DNA of 64,000 bases from Alphaproteobacteria bacterium (GCA_022819905.1 JAJEGJ010000087.1:1-64000), one strand, 5' to 3'; shown: positions 9,111 through 20,943, numbered from the stretch's first letter. Translations and numbers: made by a program. The notes: generated by a model from the letters alone, not told the origin.

Positions 9111-9713
9111 TCAATTTCCGACCCGTCCACTGAAGCCGCCTGCGATCCTGAGCTCGTTTTCGCCCTCCAATCGCAGCGGCAGCGTGGGAAGTTTCCGCAC
9201 GGCCGGTCCGTTCACGACCTTGCCGGCGTTCCACGGGTCGAAGCGGGACCGATGGCAGAAGCAGAACAACGCCTCGGCCTGCTCGTCCCACGCGGTCACT
9301 GGACACTGCTGGTGTGTGCAGGTGGCCGAAAAGGCAATGATCCCGTCCACGGTGCCCGGTCGGGTCCGGTCGTCAAATCGGGAAGGATCCACCCGCAGCA
9401 ACGTGATCTGGTTGAGGCGTGATCCATCCCGGATCACGCCGGAAGACGGATCACGTGGATAGGCGATAAAGGGCTGCTCTCCCAGGGAGAGATCGGCGGG
9501 CGCGATGACTTCGCCATCGCGATCGCCACCGAAGAACGTCAGTTGGTCCCCGTCCTGGGGGCGTTGTCGTGCGATCTCCGCCGCGTCGGCGTCGGTTATC
9601 CAGGCGTCGGGGGAAACCAGTCCCACTGCGATGCCAAGGCCAAGAACACCCTGCATCACACGACGACGATTCCAACGGATACCGAAGCTTCTCACAGGCC
9701 TGAATGCCTTCAT
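9111..9713 (-). CDS. TAT-exported Rieske [2Fe-2S] protein
   Basis: A 200-residue protein. The N-terminus 'NRRRVMQGVLGLGIAVGLV' is a twin-arginine signal. The Rieske motifs are C132-T-H134-QQ-C137 and C151-F-C153-H154: Cys132, His134, Cys151 and His154 would bind the cluster, and Cys137/Cys153 form the disulphide seen in high-potential Rieske proteins. The start at 9713 has GGGGGAG upstream. The folded cluster is exported through TAT to the periplasm. The gene lies 115 bp upstream of the PQQ dehydrogenase on the same strand, which suggests it carries electrons for that enzyme in place of the usual cytochrome c. A role as the orphan small subunit of another oxidase cannot be excluded. Confidence 0.9.
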   Translation of the reverse strand: MKAFRPVRSFGIRWNRRRVMQGVLGLGIAVGLVSPDAWITDADAAEIARQRPQDGDQLTFFGGDRDGEVIAPADLSLGEQPFIAYPRDPSSGVIRDGSRLNQITLLRVDPSRFDDRTRPGTVDGIIAFSATCTHQQCPVTAWDEQAEALFCFCHRSRFDPWNAGKVVNGPAVRKLPTLPLRLEGENELRIAGGFSGRVGN

Positions 9714-10319
9714 CGGTCTCGCATCTCCCCCACTGACGTGACGGCCCCTTCTCGCGTATACGTAGCGTGGCCCCATCATAACGGAATCGGTTCGTCTGCA
9801 ATCGGCCCGGCTCCCGATGACGGATCGGGCCGCGCCTTGCCCGAGCCCCGTTTCGGTCTTGTCGACGTTCGCGGCGCCACGAGGACCGCGCTCGGGACCC
9901 GGGTATCCCGAAAGCCGTGCTCCTCCGACCGGCTGTCGCGGCGCGCCATCGATCCGTGGTACTGCTGCCCGGTTCGTGGACCATGGGAGTGGAGGCCGTC
10001 GCCATGGAGACCCGGAGTCCGAGGTCCGCAAACTTGACGTTGTCATTGCGCCGCCGGGCAGGAATGATCAATCCTCGATGCCGCCGCGTCCGAGCCGCCA
10101 TGCTACTTTCGATTTGCCAGACCGGTTGTCTCGCCCAGGAGCTTCGGGCCTGCGCATGATCTACGCTCGCAGCGGCGTCCGATGGCGGCGGATCGAGAGA
10201 GGGTTCGCCGCTCGTGTGGCGCGCCTTGCGTCCTTCCCTGCCTCGACGGCCCCTGCACCGGTGCAGCATCGACGCACGAATGCTGTCCTGATCGGCATCG
10301 CACAGAGGCGGTGCCGGCA
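9714..10319. other. Divergent intergenic region between the Rieske/PQQ unit and the MoxR operon
   Basis: About 600 bp separate the two divergent transcription units and must hold both promoters. No gene resembling a known family and no convincing sigma-70 box was seen. Confidence 0.5.
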
Positions 10320-11807
10320 GTGACGGTGAACGCTTCGGAGCGGGCCGGCCTCCGCTCGACCCTGCGCCGGGCAGGCCGGCGAATTCGGCTGGCAAGAGGT
10401 ATTTCCGGCGCGGTTCTGGCTGCGCTTGCCGTTCATGTCGTCCTGATACCGTGGCTGCTGCTCAAGGCGGTGTGGCCGATCGACGGGACCGAGTACGGGC
10501 TCGCGGTGATCGCGGCGACCGCGCTCGGGGCAATGGCCGGTTTCCTCGTTCCGGTTCCGATTCGGCTAGCTGCCAGGACCCTGGACCGGAACCTCGGACT
10601 GGATGAGCGACTGGCCGCCGCCCTCGAGTTTGAAACCAGCACCCATCTACCGCTGGCCGGTCCACTCCTGTCCGACGCCGCCGCTCACGCCGGCAGGCTC
10701 TCGGTACCGACGGGCGTCCCGCTGGCGCCGTCCTCCCGGCCGGCACACGCTGCCCTTGCCGTCCTCGCCGTCTCCACCCTCCTCGTCTGGCTTCCGCCAT
10801 TCCCCCTCGTCTCCCCTGCGTCCGTCCAAGCGGCGCCGGAGGCGCAACCCGTCGCCGGCACCAGCCCCGTGGAGCTTGGAGTGACGATGGCTCCGATCAC
10901 TCCCCTGCGGCGACCGCCCCGGCAGCCGGTTCAGGAGACGCCTGCCGTCGAGTTCCGGGACTCTCCGGTCGAAATCGATCCCGAAACCCTCGAGCATGCC
11001 CTCCGCCTGTCCGACCAGCGCCGTCCGTTCCACGATCTCGACGATCGCCTGCCCAGTCTGCGGGTCGGGGGAGCCCCGGGGGACATCCTCCCGCTCCCGG
11101 CCAACACCATCTCCCGGCCCGACACCGAACTGTCGGCCCGGCGCTACTCGCGGGCCGAGGCGGCCGCGGCCCTGGGCGAGCTGGAATCCCTGTGGGGCGG
11201 CGCGCGGCAGCGCGACATGACCCGGCCGCCGCCGCTGGAGGTCGTGCGGGAGCGCCCAGAGGAGGGCGGCCCGGCCGGCCAGCCGGACGGGGCCGAGCCC
11301 GTGCAGCGCGAACCTTCGGCGGACGACCCACCGGAGACCATGCCGCTCTTTCCCGACGAGGAGCGCCTGACCCCGCAGAGCGACCGCTTCGCGAGCCTGC
11401 CTGAGTCGACCGACACCGCGACGAGCGATGTGCCGCCGTGGCCCAAGCACGGGCCCGGCGAGGGCATCGACGATGACAGCCCGAGAGACGAGGAAGGAAC
11501 CGGACGAAACGCCGGGGAACCCGGCACCGGTTTCGCCGTCCTGCCGCCCGGCTCGATTGCGGACCGGATCGATACGGAACAGGCACCGGAAGTCGAGCTC
11601 GCGGGCCTGCGCCAGGATGGCGCCCATCGGTCGTTCCTCGCGGATTCGGCGGGACAGGTCGCTCGAGGGCAGGCCCGGCGCCCCATGCAGGACATGCGGG
11701 CACGGTTCACGCGGCGCGCCGAGCAGACGCTGAGCGAGGAGTGGATTCCGCTGGACGCCCGGAGCCGGATCAAGCGGTACTTCCAGGCCATTCAGACGCG
11801 ACGATGA
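10320..11807 (+). CDS. Membrane protein of unknown function, first gene of a MoxR/DUF58/vWA operon
   Basis: A 495-residue protein starting at GTG 10320 (VTVNASERAG) after a GAGGCGG. Two adjoining hydrophobic segments lie near residues 22-70 (ISGAVLAALAVHVVLIPWLL, then AVIAATALGAMAGFLV), and a third lies near 140-160 (AHAALAVLAVSTLLVWLPPF). Between them is 'AARTLDRNLGLDERLAAALE', a pattern also seen near the N-terminus of DUF4175-like membrane proteins. The long C-terminal part is rich in Pro, Glu and Arg and looks disordered, ending in a basic helix. Its stop overlaps the next ATG by 4 bp. In mxa clusters the corresponding positions hold small membrane proteins (MxaA, MxaK), but no residue-level similarity can be claimed. 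Confidence 0.75.
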   Translation: MTVNASERAGLRSTLRRAGRRIRLARGISGAVLAALAVHVVLIPWLLLKAVWPIDGTEYGLAVIAATALGAMAGFLVPVPIRLAARTLDRNLGLDERLAAALEFETSTHLPLAGPLLSDAAAHAGRLSVPTGVPLAPSSRPAHAALAVLAVSTLLVWLPPFPLVSPASVQAAPEAQPVAGTSPVELGVTMAPITPLRRPPRQPVQETPAVEFRDSPVEIDPETLEHALRLSDQRRPFHDLDDRLPSLRVGGAPGDILPLPANTISRPDTELSARRYSRAEAAAALGELESLWGGARQRDMTRPPPLEVVRERPEEGGPAGQPDGAEPVQREPSADDPPETMPLFPDEERLTPQSDRFASLPESTDTATSDVPPWPKHGPGEGIDDDSPRDEEGTGRNAGEPGTGFAVLPPGSIADRIDTEQAPEVELAGLRQDGAHRSFLADSAGQVARGQARRPMQDMRARFTRRAEQTLSEEWIPLDARSRIKRYFQAIQTRR

Positions 11808-12706
11808 ACATCACGGAGCGCTTTGACGCGGCCTTCCTCTACCGGCTTGCCCGATTGCGGCTGCAGTCCGCGCGCCTGTTCGATGGGCGCATTCCCGGCG
11901 ACCGGCGCAGCCCGCGCTACGGCGCAAGCCTGGAGTTCGTCGACGTCCGCCCCTACGCGCCGGGGGACGACACGCGCTACGTGGACTGGAACGTCTACCG
12001 GCGCCTGGACCGGCTGGTCGTCAAGCGCTTCCGCGAACATCGGGATCTCTGCTTGCATCTCCTCGTCGACACCAGCGCATCCATGGGGGCGGGCACGCCA
12101 TCCAAGCTAGACCACGGCCTGCGAGCCGGGGCCGTGCTCGCCTGCGTCGCGCTCGCGAACCACGAACGTGTCTCCGTGGGACTGCTCGCCGACGATGGGC
12201 AGCGCGACCGCGGGATGACACCGCGTCGTGGTCATCGTCGGATGGCGCCCCTCCTGGACCGGCTCGGCGTCATCCGGGCGGGCGGGCGCACCCGGCTCGG
12301 AGACGCCCTGACCGAGCACGCGCGTTCGTCGCTTGCGCCGGGCGTGGCCGTCATCATCTCCGATCTCATCGAGCCGGTGGAACGCATCGAGGCCGGTCTT
12401 CGAGCGCTGCTTGCCCGCGGGCTGGATGCGCGCGTTGTGCAGGTGCTCGCCAACGACGAGATCTCGCCCGACATCGACGGCGACGTGGAGCTCCTCGATG
12501 TTGAAGAACCCTCGCCGGCAACGGCGAAGAGGTTGACCGCCGAGCGTGCGACCCACAAGCGATACGGGGAGAATCTCACCCGTTTCCTCGACGAACGGGT
12601 AGCGCTGTGCCGGCGCCTCCAGGCACCGTACGTGCGACTGGCCGGCACCGGCACGTCCGACGTGCAACTCCTGCAGCAGCTGCGCTCGGCAGGATTTCTC
12701 GCATGA
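11804..12706 (+). CDS. DUF58 domain protein (MxaS-like)
   Basis: A 300-residue protein with the DUF58 core 'VRPYAPGDDTRYVDWNVYRR', followed by 'KRFREHRDLCLHLLVDTSASM', which is also a vWA-like metal-binding strand. DUF58 proteins accompany MoxR AAA+ ATPases and vWA proteins; in methylotrophs the member is MxaS, needed to assemble active methanol dehydrogenase. It starts within the stop of the preceding gene and ends within the start of the next (ATGA in both cases), so translation is probably coupled along the operon. Confidence 0.92.
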   Translation: MNITERFDAAFLYRLARLRLQSARLFDGRIPGDRRSPRYGASLEFVDVRPYAPGDDTRYVDWNVYRRLDRLVVKRFREHRDLCLHLLVDTSASMGAGTPSKLDHGLRAGAVLACVALANHERVSVGLLADDGQRDRGMTPRRGHRRMAPLLDRLGVIRAGGRTRLGDALTEHARSSLAPGVAVIISDLIEPVERIEAGLRALLARGLDARVVQVLANDEISPDIDGDVELLDVEEPSPATAKRLTAERATHKRYGENLTRFLDERVALCRRLQAPYVRLAGTGTSDVQLLQQLRSAGFLA

Positions 12707-15700
12707 GCCTCGCCAACCCGGCGGCGCTCTGGCTGCTCGCGGCCGTTCCGCTGGTCCTCCTCCTGCACATGTACCGCGTGCAGCGCCGGGAGGTCCGGGT
12801 CACCACCCTGTCGCTCTGGGAGGCGGTCGACGACCGCCGCGGCTCGCCGCGTCCGGCCTGGCTCCGGCTGCGTCCGAGCGCTTCCCTCGGGCTGCAGCTC
12901 CTCGCCGTCGTCGCGGCGGCGCTGGCGATCGCCAACCCGCTCTGGTCGACCACCCAGTCCGGCTGGCCCCGGGTGGTCATGATAGTCGACACCTCGGCCA
13001 GCATGCAGGCGACCGACGTCCCTGAAGGGCGCTTCGAGGCCGCCCGCCGGATGGCCCGCAGCGTCGCCGAGGGGCTCGAGCGGAGCCAGTCCGGGATGCT
13101 CATGACCTCCCGGGGGGAGATCGTGGTCCCCTTCACCACGGATACCGACCGTCTCCGGGACGGGATCGATGCCCTCGCCGCGACCCACCGGTCGGATCGC
13201 ATGTCCGATGCCGTGGGCATCGCCCGCCGTCTCGTCGCCACCGGCCCCGCCGCGCGCATCCACGTCTTCACCGACGCCGCGGAGCCGTCCACGGAGTCGA
13301 CCTCCGAGACGCCCCTCGTCTGGCACCTGGTCGGCGAGTCGTCGGCCAATACCGGCATCACCGAGTTCGCGCTTCGCCGGGACTCCGCGCCCGAGGTGGA
13401 CTACCAGCTCTACATCACCATCGCGAACTTCGATGATGCCGCGCGCGCCGTCGAGTTCGAGGTTGCGTTCAAAGACGTCCTGCTCCATCAGCAGGGGCTG
13501 TCGCTGCCAGCCGGGGTGCAAAGAGGCGTGGTGCTGCCCTTCCGGCACGACGCCGCGGGGGTGCTCACCGCCCGCATCGCTGGCGGCGACGCGCTGGGTG
13601 CCGACGACGTTGTGCACGCGGTGCTGCCGGCGCCGCGCTCGCGACGAATCGCGCTGGTCGGTGAAGGCGACCTGTTCCTGGAGGAAGCGCTGCGGGCGGA
13701 CGGTGCCGGCCAGCTGTTCCGGGCCCCGTCCGTCGCAGCCGCCCACGCCGCCGGAGCCGATGTTGTGGTGATCGATGGCGCCGCCCCCGAACGCCTGCCG
13801 CCGGGGCGGTACCTGCTCCTGGGGTCGCTCCCCGCCGATGCACCCATTGCCGCCAGCGGTCGCGTCGAACGGCCCGCCGTCACCAGCTGGCACCAGGCCC
13901 ATCCGGTGATGCGCGACGTGGACCTGACGGACCTGCTGGTCGAGGAAGCGCTCGCCGTGGAGCGCAAGGAGCCGGAGAGCCGCGGCACCGTGCTCGCGGA
14001 GTCGAGCGACACGCTGCTGATGTACGCGTGGAACGACGAGGCGGCGGAGGACGCGGCCGACCGGAACACCGGGCCGCGCGGAAGCGGCGCCGACAGCCGC
14101 GAGGGCGCGGGGCCAGGCGGTGAGGCCGACGGGTCTGTCCGGGCCGTGTTCCTCGGGTTTCGTTCCCTGCAGTCGGACCTGCGGGTGCGGGTCGCCTTTC
14201 CCCTCCTCGTCGGCAACGCGCTCGAATGGCTGCATCCCGTGCGGCTGGACTCGCTGCCGGTGCAGTACCGCACGGGAGCGCCGGTTCCAGGCGAGCATCC
14301 CGACATCGGGCTGCTCACCGGCATTCATGCGCGCCCCGATGCCGACGACGGCGCGCCGCCCCAGATCGCGATCAACCTTCTCGACGCGTCTGAATCCAAT
14401 ATTGCTCCTGGCAGGACCGGGCCCGCGTCCGGCGCGGCCGCTTCCGACCTGGCGCCTCCGACCTACCCGCACCAGCAGGCGCTCTGGCTGATCCTCGCCC
14501 TGATCGCGCTCGCCGCGGGCGGCGCCGAACTCGCCCTCTACCTGTACCGCCGGCGCCGGCAGGCGTCGCCCCTGGCGACCGGCCTTCGGCTCGTCACCCT
14601 CGCCCTGGCGGCGGCCGCGCTGTGGCAGCCCCGTCTGCTGCTGGATACGGATGCCCGCCACGTGGTGTTCGTCGTCGACGAATCCGCGAGCGTCGGAGCG
14701 GGCGCCGCGGATGCGGCAGCTCACGCGGCGGAACTGGCCGCAGGCCATGCCGGCCCGGACGACACCATCGGGATTGTCGGATTCAGTGGCGATGCGAGGG
14801 TGATCGCGCCCGGCGACGGCGTGGCCGGACCTGTCGCGCCCCTACCCGACCCGGAGCCGGACGGGGCGTCGACCCCGGGCCTCGCGCACGGCGCGACCGA
14901 CCTGGCACTGGCCCTGCGACGCGCACAGACGCTCCTGCCCGAAACGGGTGATCGCCGCGTGGTGCTGTTGTCCGACGGTCACGACACGGTTTCGGATCGG
15001 TCCCGCATTGCCCAGAGCGCGCACCGCAGCGGGATCGCGATCCATCCGGTCGTGATCGGGGGCCCCGCTCCCGGAGAGATTTCCGTGGAACGCGTCGACG
15101 TCCCCGCCGACGTTCGGCGCGGTGAGCCGTTCGACATTCGGGTCACGGTCCGCGCTAACCAGGACGGGATCGCGCAAATCGGCCTGTTTCGCGATGGTTC
15201 GCTGGTGCGATCGGGCCAGATACAGCTCCGCCGCGGGGACAACCCCCTGGTCCACCGCGAGGTGATGGACCGCGAGGGGTTCGGCATCTTCGAGGCGCGA
15301 ATCGAATCCGCCGAGGACGGGGAGGCATGCAACAACCACGCGGCCGGCGTGGTTGCTGTCCGACCGGCGTTGCGCGCCCTGTTGTTCGATCCAGTGCCGG
15401 CCGAGGCGGAGTTCCTCGCCCGGGCCCTCAGGACCCAGAACATCGATGTCAGCGTGTATGCGGAGCCGGCCGCGTTCGCGGCCGCTTCCGAGGTAGCCGG
15501 CCCGGTCGGACCGGAGATGTTCGCCGGTTTCGACGTGGTGCTGCTCAGCAACCTCTCGTCCCTTGCCCTGACGGACGCGGAGATGCGTGCACTGCGCGAT
15601 TTCGTGCGCGATCGCGGCGGCGGACTGGTGATGCTGGGTGGCGAGCGGAGCTTCGGTCTGGGCGGGTACTACGACACGCCGGTCGAGGAAGCGCTTCCGG

Positions 15701-17153
15701 TCAGGATGGTGGCCCGGCGCAAGCTCGATGCGCCCTCCACCGCCATCGTGCTGGTCATTGACCGATCCGGGAGCATGAACCAGGCCGATGGCGACCATCA
15801 CCGCCTCGCGCTCGCCCGCGAAGCCGCGCAACGCGCGGTTTCGGTGATGGATCACCGCACCGAGCTCGGGGTGCTCGCCTTCGACATGAAGTCGGACTGG
15901 GTCGTGCCCATTGGCCCGATCGGGGCGCCGGGCAGGACGCTTGACGCCATCGCGTCGATGCGCGCCGGAGGCGGCGGCACGCAGCTCATGTGGGGCCTCC
16001 AGAAGGCGTACCGGGCCATCGACCGCAGTCCCGCCGTCATCCGCCACGTGATCATCCTGTCGGACGGCGAGGTGTACTCCTCGAAGTTTCCGGAGCTTCT
16101 CGGGCGCATGGTCCGGAAGAAGATCACGGTCTCCGCTGTCACCATCGGCTCGGAAACGGGCAGGCCGCAACTGCAGAGCATCAGCGAGATGGGCCAGGGC
16201 CGGTTCTATTTCACGAGCGATGCATCCAAGCTGCCGCGGATCTTCACCATGGAAACCCAGCTCGCGACCCGCAGCGGCTTGGTCGAGGAATCGTTCCGGC
16301 CCGTGGCGCGGGCTCTCCATCACGAGGTTGCAAGGGGTAACGTGCTTGATGCGGTACCGGTGCTCGATGGCTATGTCGCGACCACGGCGCGGCGCGGCGT
16401 GGACGTGCTCCTGGAGAGCCCGGCGCAGGATCCGGTCCTCGCCGTCTGGCGCTTCGGCCTCGGCAGGACCGCGGTGTTCACGTCCGAGATCAAGCCGCGC
16501 TGGGGCGCGCAATGGGTCGAGTGGGAGTCACTCGGGCCGCTGTTTGCGCAACTCGTCCGCTGGGCGGCACGGAGCGAGCGCCGGGACGACCTGGCCGTCC
16601 GGACCAACGTCGACACGGACCAGGTGGACATCACGGTCGATGTCGCCGGCAAGGACGGGCGCCTGGTCAATTTCGCGGACGTGCAGGCCGAGGTGATCCG
16701 GCCCGACCGGGAGAGCCGCGTTCTGCAACTCCGTCAGGTCGCGCCGGGACGTCACCAGGGAACGGTCGCCGCCGCCGGGCATGGTGCGTACCTGGTCGCC
16801 GTCTCGATGAACCATCAAGCCGGAACCGGGTTCGCCCCGGACGATGATCGAACCCGCGGGTCGGGTCTCCGCGACCCGGATGCCGGTGCCGACGTCCTCT
16901 CCACGATCACGGGCGCCGTGGTCTCCTACCCGGACGAGTATCGCCATCGCCCACCCGACCGCACCTTCCTGAATATCCTTGCGGCGCAGACCGGGGGACA
17001 GGTGCTTGCCCACGCAGCAGATGTATTCGAGCTGCCACGACAGCCGTATCCGCATCCCGTTCCCATTCGGGAGTGGCTGCTGGCAGCTGCACTCGCCATG
17101 CTGCTGCTGGACCTCGGTGCCCGGTGGCGTGCCAATCGCATGAGGGAGAAGAC

Positions 17154-17157
<4 letters not shown>
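12703..17157 (+). CDS. Giant BatA/MxaC-like protein with three von Willebrand A domains
   Basis: A 1484-residue membrane protein that looks like two proteins fused. The first half (1-585) is BatA-like: an N-terminal membrane helix (LANPAALWLLAAVPLVLLLH), a second helix near 65-85, and a vWA domain with the MIDAS start VDTSAS near residue 98. A further helix pair (585-640) begins the second half: vWA with VDESAS near 658, a glutamine-amidotransferase-like region (887-1000, GGGLVMLGGERSFGLGGYY), a third vWA with IDRSGS near 1020, and a C-terminal helix (WLLAAALAMLLLDLGA). Separate BatA-type and amidotransferase-vWA proteins are common; three MIDAS domains on one chain is unusual. The first ATG overlaps the stop before it. 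A large extracytoplasmic scaffold working with MoxR and DUF58 is inferred. Confidence 0.9.
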
Positions 17158-18188
<1,031 letters not shown>

Positions 18189-18503
18189 CGCTTGGAGCCG
18201 TCAACGGCGCCTCGACGCCCTCCCCCGGTGCCTCCGGCACGCTGGACGGCGCGGTGCCCCGGAACCGGAATGCACCGGGCCTGCACGTGGCCGGCCTGCC
18301 GGCTTGACCGCCGCCGCTCCCGCATGACCCGAATCCTTTTACGGGCGCTGGCATCGCCGGGGAAGCCGCCCAGACTCCGCACGCGAAACCGAGTCTCAAT
18401 ACGTCTCCGGGCCGTACCTGCCTATGATCAGCCCGCTACCGCAACATCGTCCGGGCTGGCGGGCGGGTGGGTTTGCCGCGACTGAGCCTCGAGGAGCAGC
18501 GTC
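18189..18503. other. Intergenic stretch, nothing recognised
   Basis: High-GC sequence between the MoxR stop and the secreted NTF2-like gene. No gene, terminator with a T-run or repeat was recognised. Confidence 0.5.
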
Positions 18504-19022
18504 ATGACAGGTGAAGCCGATCGGCGATCTTTGCGGCGGGGCCGAGGCGTGAGGTTCGCTTCCCACGTCGCGATCGCGGCAACGTGGCTCTTGTTGGCGC
18601 TGCCGGCGCAGGGCGCTCAGGGCGACGCCGAGATCGACACGTTCATGCGGGACTACCTCGAGACCTTCGACCATGGGCACGCCTGGGAGATCGTGGCGCA
18701 CTACGACGCACCGCTGTTCATGCTCGCTCCCAACGGGGACCTGCGCGCGTACGAGACGCCGAAGGACATCCGGCTGACCATCAAGAAGTGGAAGCGCTAC
18801 ATGATCCACGGCGGTTTCGAGGATTCCCGCTGGGTTGCGCTCAACGTCAAACGGCTCACGGACGGCACCGCAATCGCGAGTACCGCGTTCGAACGCGTGA
18901 ATTCCCGCGGGCAGGTCTATCAGCGCGCCGGCGCGACCTACACCCTCAGGAAGAAGGACGGCAAGTGGGTGATCATGCTCATCCACATTCACGACCCCGA
19001 TGCCGTGATGTCCCTCGACTGA
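18504..19022 (+). CDS. Secreted SnoaL/NTF2-like protein
   Basis: A 172-residue protein with a basic N-terminus and hydrophobic signal peptide ending near LPAQGAQG. The mature part reads as the cone-shaped NTF2/SnoaL fold: 'IDTFMRDYLETFDHGHAWEI', 'IVAHYDAPLFMLAPNGD', and the paired strands 'AGATYTLRKKDGKWVIMLIH'. Such proteins can be small enzymes or ligand carriers; no catalytic set can be named. A GGAG precedes the ATG. It follows the MoxR operon on the same strand after 315 bp, so it may have its own promoter. Confidence 0.75.
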   Translation: MTGEADRRSLRRGRGVRFASHVAIAATWLLLALPAQGAQGDAEIDTFMRDYLETFDHGHAWEIVAHYDAPLFMLAPNGDLRAYETPKDIRLTIKKWKRYMIHGGFEDSRWVALNVKRLTDGTAIASTAFERVNSRGQVYQRAGATYTLRKKDGKWVIMLIHIHDPDAVMSLD

Positions 19023-19283
19023 GGCCCGGCGAGCTGCTTGGACGCCGATCGGCGTCACCAAGTGATCGATCACGTGGCGTCTGGGCTGGGCAGGGCCCCA
19101 CGCGAAACCACGTAATCGGCGCAAAGATGATCCCCACCGCCAGCCCGCATTACGCGACGCGATGCAGGGTCAGTGGTCCGCGCGATATCGGCAGGAACGG
19201 AAGTCCGTAATCGGCTCCCGCTGTGACATCGTCATTCGGCTTGCGGGCATGCGTTTAGGCCGGATCAAACTCCGCACGGGCCT

Positions 19284-19943
19284 TCAGTCAATTTCGTCCT
19301 CGGGCACGACCCAGGGTTCCTTCAGTGCCGCCTCGCGCCATTCCATGAAGGCCGGCAGGCTCAGCACGGCACGGCTGTAGGCGTCGCAGGTCTCGTCGAG
19401 GTCGATGCCGTAGGTGTCAAGCCGTGTCACCACCGGCGCGAACATGGCGTCGGCCGCGCTGAAAGCCCCGAACAGGAAATCGCCGCCCGCGCCCCACTGT
19501 GCCCGGCAGTCTCGCCAGATCTCGCAGACACGCGCGATATCGTCGTCGACTCCCGGCCCGCGGCCCTTCCCCTTGAGGTCCCGACGGCGCAGGTTCATGG
19601 GCATGTGGGTGCGTAGCGCGATGAAGCCCGCGTGCATCTCGTTCGCGACCGCGCGGGCCTGGGCGCGCGCGTCGCGGCCGGAGGGCCAGAACCCGGCATC
19701 CGGGAACAGTTCATGGACGTATTCCAGGATCGCGAGCGATTCCCATACCGTGCGCTCGCCGTGCAGCAGCACCGGCACGCGGCCGGAGGGCGAAACGGCG
19801 GTGATGGCCTCCTTCCAGTGCTCATCGAACAACCGCAGCAGTCGTTCGTCGAAGGGGATTCCTGCGTGGCGCATGGCAAGCCAGGGCCTGAGTGACCAGG
19901 ACGAGTAGTTCTTGTTGCCGATCACCAGTGTCAGGGCGCTCAT
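19284..19943 (-). CDS. Glutathione S-transferase family protein
   Basis: A 219-residue GST. The thioredoxin-fold N-terminus 'LVIGNKNYSSWSLRPWLAM' carries the Ser/Trp signature of zeta/maleylacetoacetate-isomerase-like bacterial GSTs (NKxYSSWSLRPW), followed by 'PSGRVPVLLHGE' (cis-Pro loop) and 'WESLAILEYVHELFP', and a helical C-terminal domain with 'FGAFSAADAMFAPVVTRL'. The start at 19943 has AAAGGA upstream. It is a cytoplasmic thiol transferase or isomerase; the substrate is unknown, and the neighbours give no hint. Confidence 0.92.
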   Translation of the reverse strand: MSALTLVIGNKNYSSWSLRPWLAMRHAGIPFDERLLRLFDEHWKEAITAVSPSGRVPVLLHGERTVWESLAILEYVHELFPDAGFWPSGRDARAQARAVANEMHAGFIALRTHMPMNLRRRDLKGKGRGPGVDDDIARVCEIWRDCRAQWGAGGDFLFGAFSAADAMFAPVVTRLDTYGIDLDETCDAYSRAVLSLPAFMEWREAALKEPWVVPEDEID

Positions 19944-20098
19944 GGCATTGCTGGTCCTTTCTCGGTCTCGCGCAGTGCGCCGGGGCGCAAACACCGCATT
20001 GCCCCGGCACCTCATGTCGTTGCCGCTCGCCACACCGGGCGCTCGCCGTCAACCTCGGGTGATGAATGGGCGATGCGGCAGGAATCGCCCCAGCGTAC

Positions 20099-20656
20099 TT
20101 AAAGCGGGCGTACGATTGCTGCCTCCGCCCAACCCGGGAGATCTTCCGCGGCCCACCTCATCCCGTCGGTCATCACCGCGACCTCGCGATGGGGCCTGTC
20201 GGGGTCGTTGTTGTCGTAGAGGCGTACTTCGTCGGACCGCGCGGTCGCAGCCGGCAGGTTGGCCTGCGACCGCACAAACCGCCGGCGCACGTCGGTTTCC
20301 GGGACGTGGTGGCCGCCAGCCGCAACTCGGGTTCGGATGCGGTCAAGTGCCACTTCGGGCGACTTTACGCACACATAGTGCAGCTCGACCCGGAGACCGG
20401 CCGCCCGCGTGGCCTCCATGTGGCGAAACACGCCTGAGCCCGCGAGCGTGGTTTCCAGCACGTGCGTTCGGCCAGCGCGGAGCGCGGCCCGTCGTCTCCG
20501 CAACGCCTCGCGCGCGGCCGCGGCGGGCATGGCGAAAACGGCGGCACGCGCGATTGCGTCGGGATCGATGATGTCGAGGTCACGGAGCCACCCGGTGCGC
20601 GTCAAAGTGGACTTGCCGCACCCGTTCGGGCCGGCCACCACATACAGCGTCGGCAT
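20099..20656 (-). CDS. Zeta-toxin-like P-loop kinase
   Basis: A 185-residue nucleotide kinase-like protein: Walker A 'VVAGPNGCGKSTL' at the very N-terminus, 'IIDPDAIAR' as the substrate-binding Asp region, and 'HVLETTLAGSG', the usual pattern of zeta toxin/AAA_33 proteins that phosphorylate UDP-N-acetylglucosamine. Later 'YVCVKSPEVALDRIRTRVAAGGHHVP' holds the Arg of the lid. It lies 24 bp downstream of a small basic gene that may be its antitoxin or companion. The protein is complete. Confidence 0.85.
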   Translation of the reverse strand: MPTLYVVAGPNGCGKSTLTRTGWLRDLDIIDPDAIARAAVFAMPAAAAREALRRRRAALRAGRTHVLETTLAGSGVFRHMEATRAAGLRVELHYVCVKSPEVALDRIRTRVAAGGHHVPETDVRRRFVRSQANLPAATARSDEVRLYDNNDPDRPHREVAVMTDGMRWAAEDLPGWAEAAIVRPL

Positions 20657-20680
20657 GGCAGCGGGCGCTGGCGCGCCGGG

Positions 20681-20884
20681 TCAGCCGGACTCCTGGGCGG
20701 GACGACGGATTACCCGGTCTCCGTCCTTGGTCCGGGCGATGTAGGCACCGTCTTTTCGGATGCCGTACAGGGTCGCTCCAGCCTCAAGCTGGGCGGCCAA
20801 ATCCGCCTTGATCTGGTCACGCCAGTCCTTTGGACGGCCCGGCATGTCCGGCGGTGGCTGTACGATGCGCTTGCGCTCTTGCAT
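20681..20884 (-). CDS. Small protein paired with the zeta-like kinase (putative antitoxin)
   Basis: A 67-residue protein starting at ATG 20884 (MQERKRIVQPPPDMPGRPKD). It is basic and Pro-rich at the N-terminus, then helical ('DWRDQIKADLAAQLEAGATL') and ends with short strands. No family is recognised with certainty. Its position directly upstream of the zeta-like kinase, same strand and 24 bp apart, is that of an antitoxin or accessory protein in related loci. Confidence 0.6.
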   Translation of the reverse strand: MQERKRIVQPPPDMPGRPKDWRDQIKADLAAQLEAGATLYGIRKDGAYIARTKDGDRVIRRPAQESG

Positions 20885-20943
20885 GTGTCTGAATTTAGGC
20901 TGGAATTCCACAGCCTTCAATGCGCCATCGCGGAGCCGCGGCG

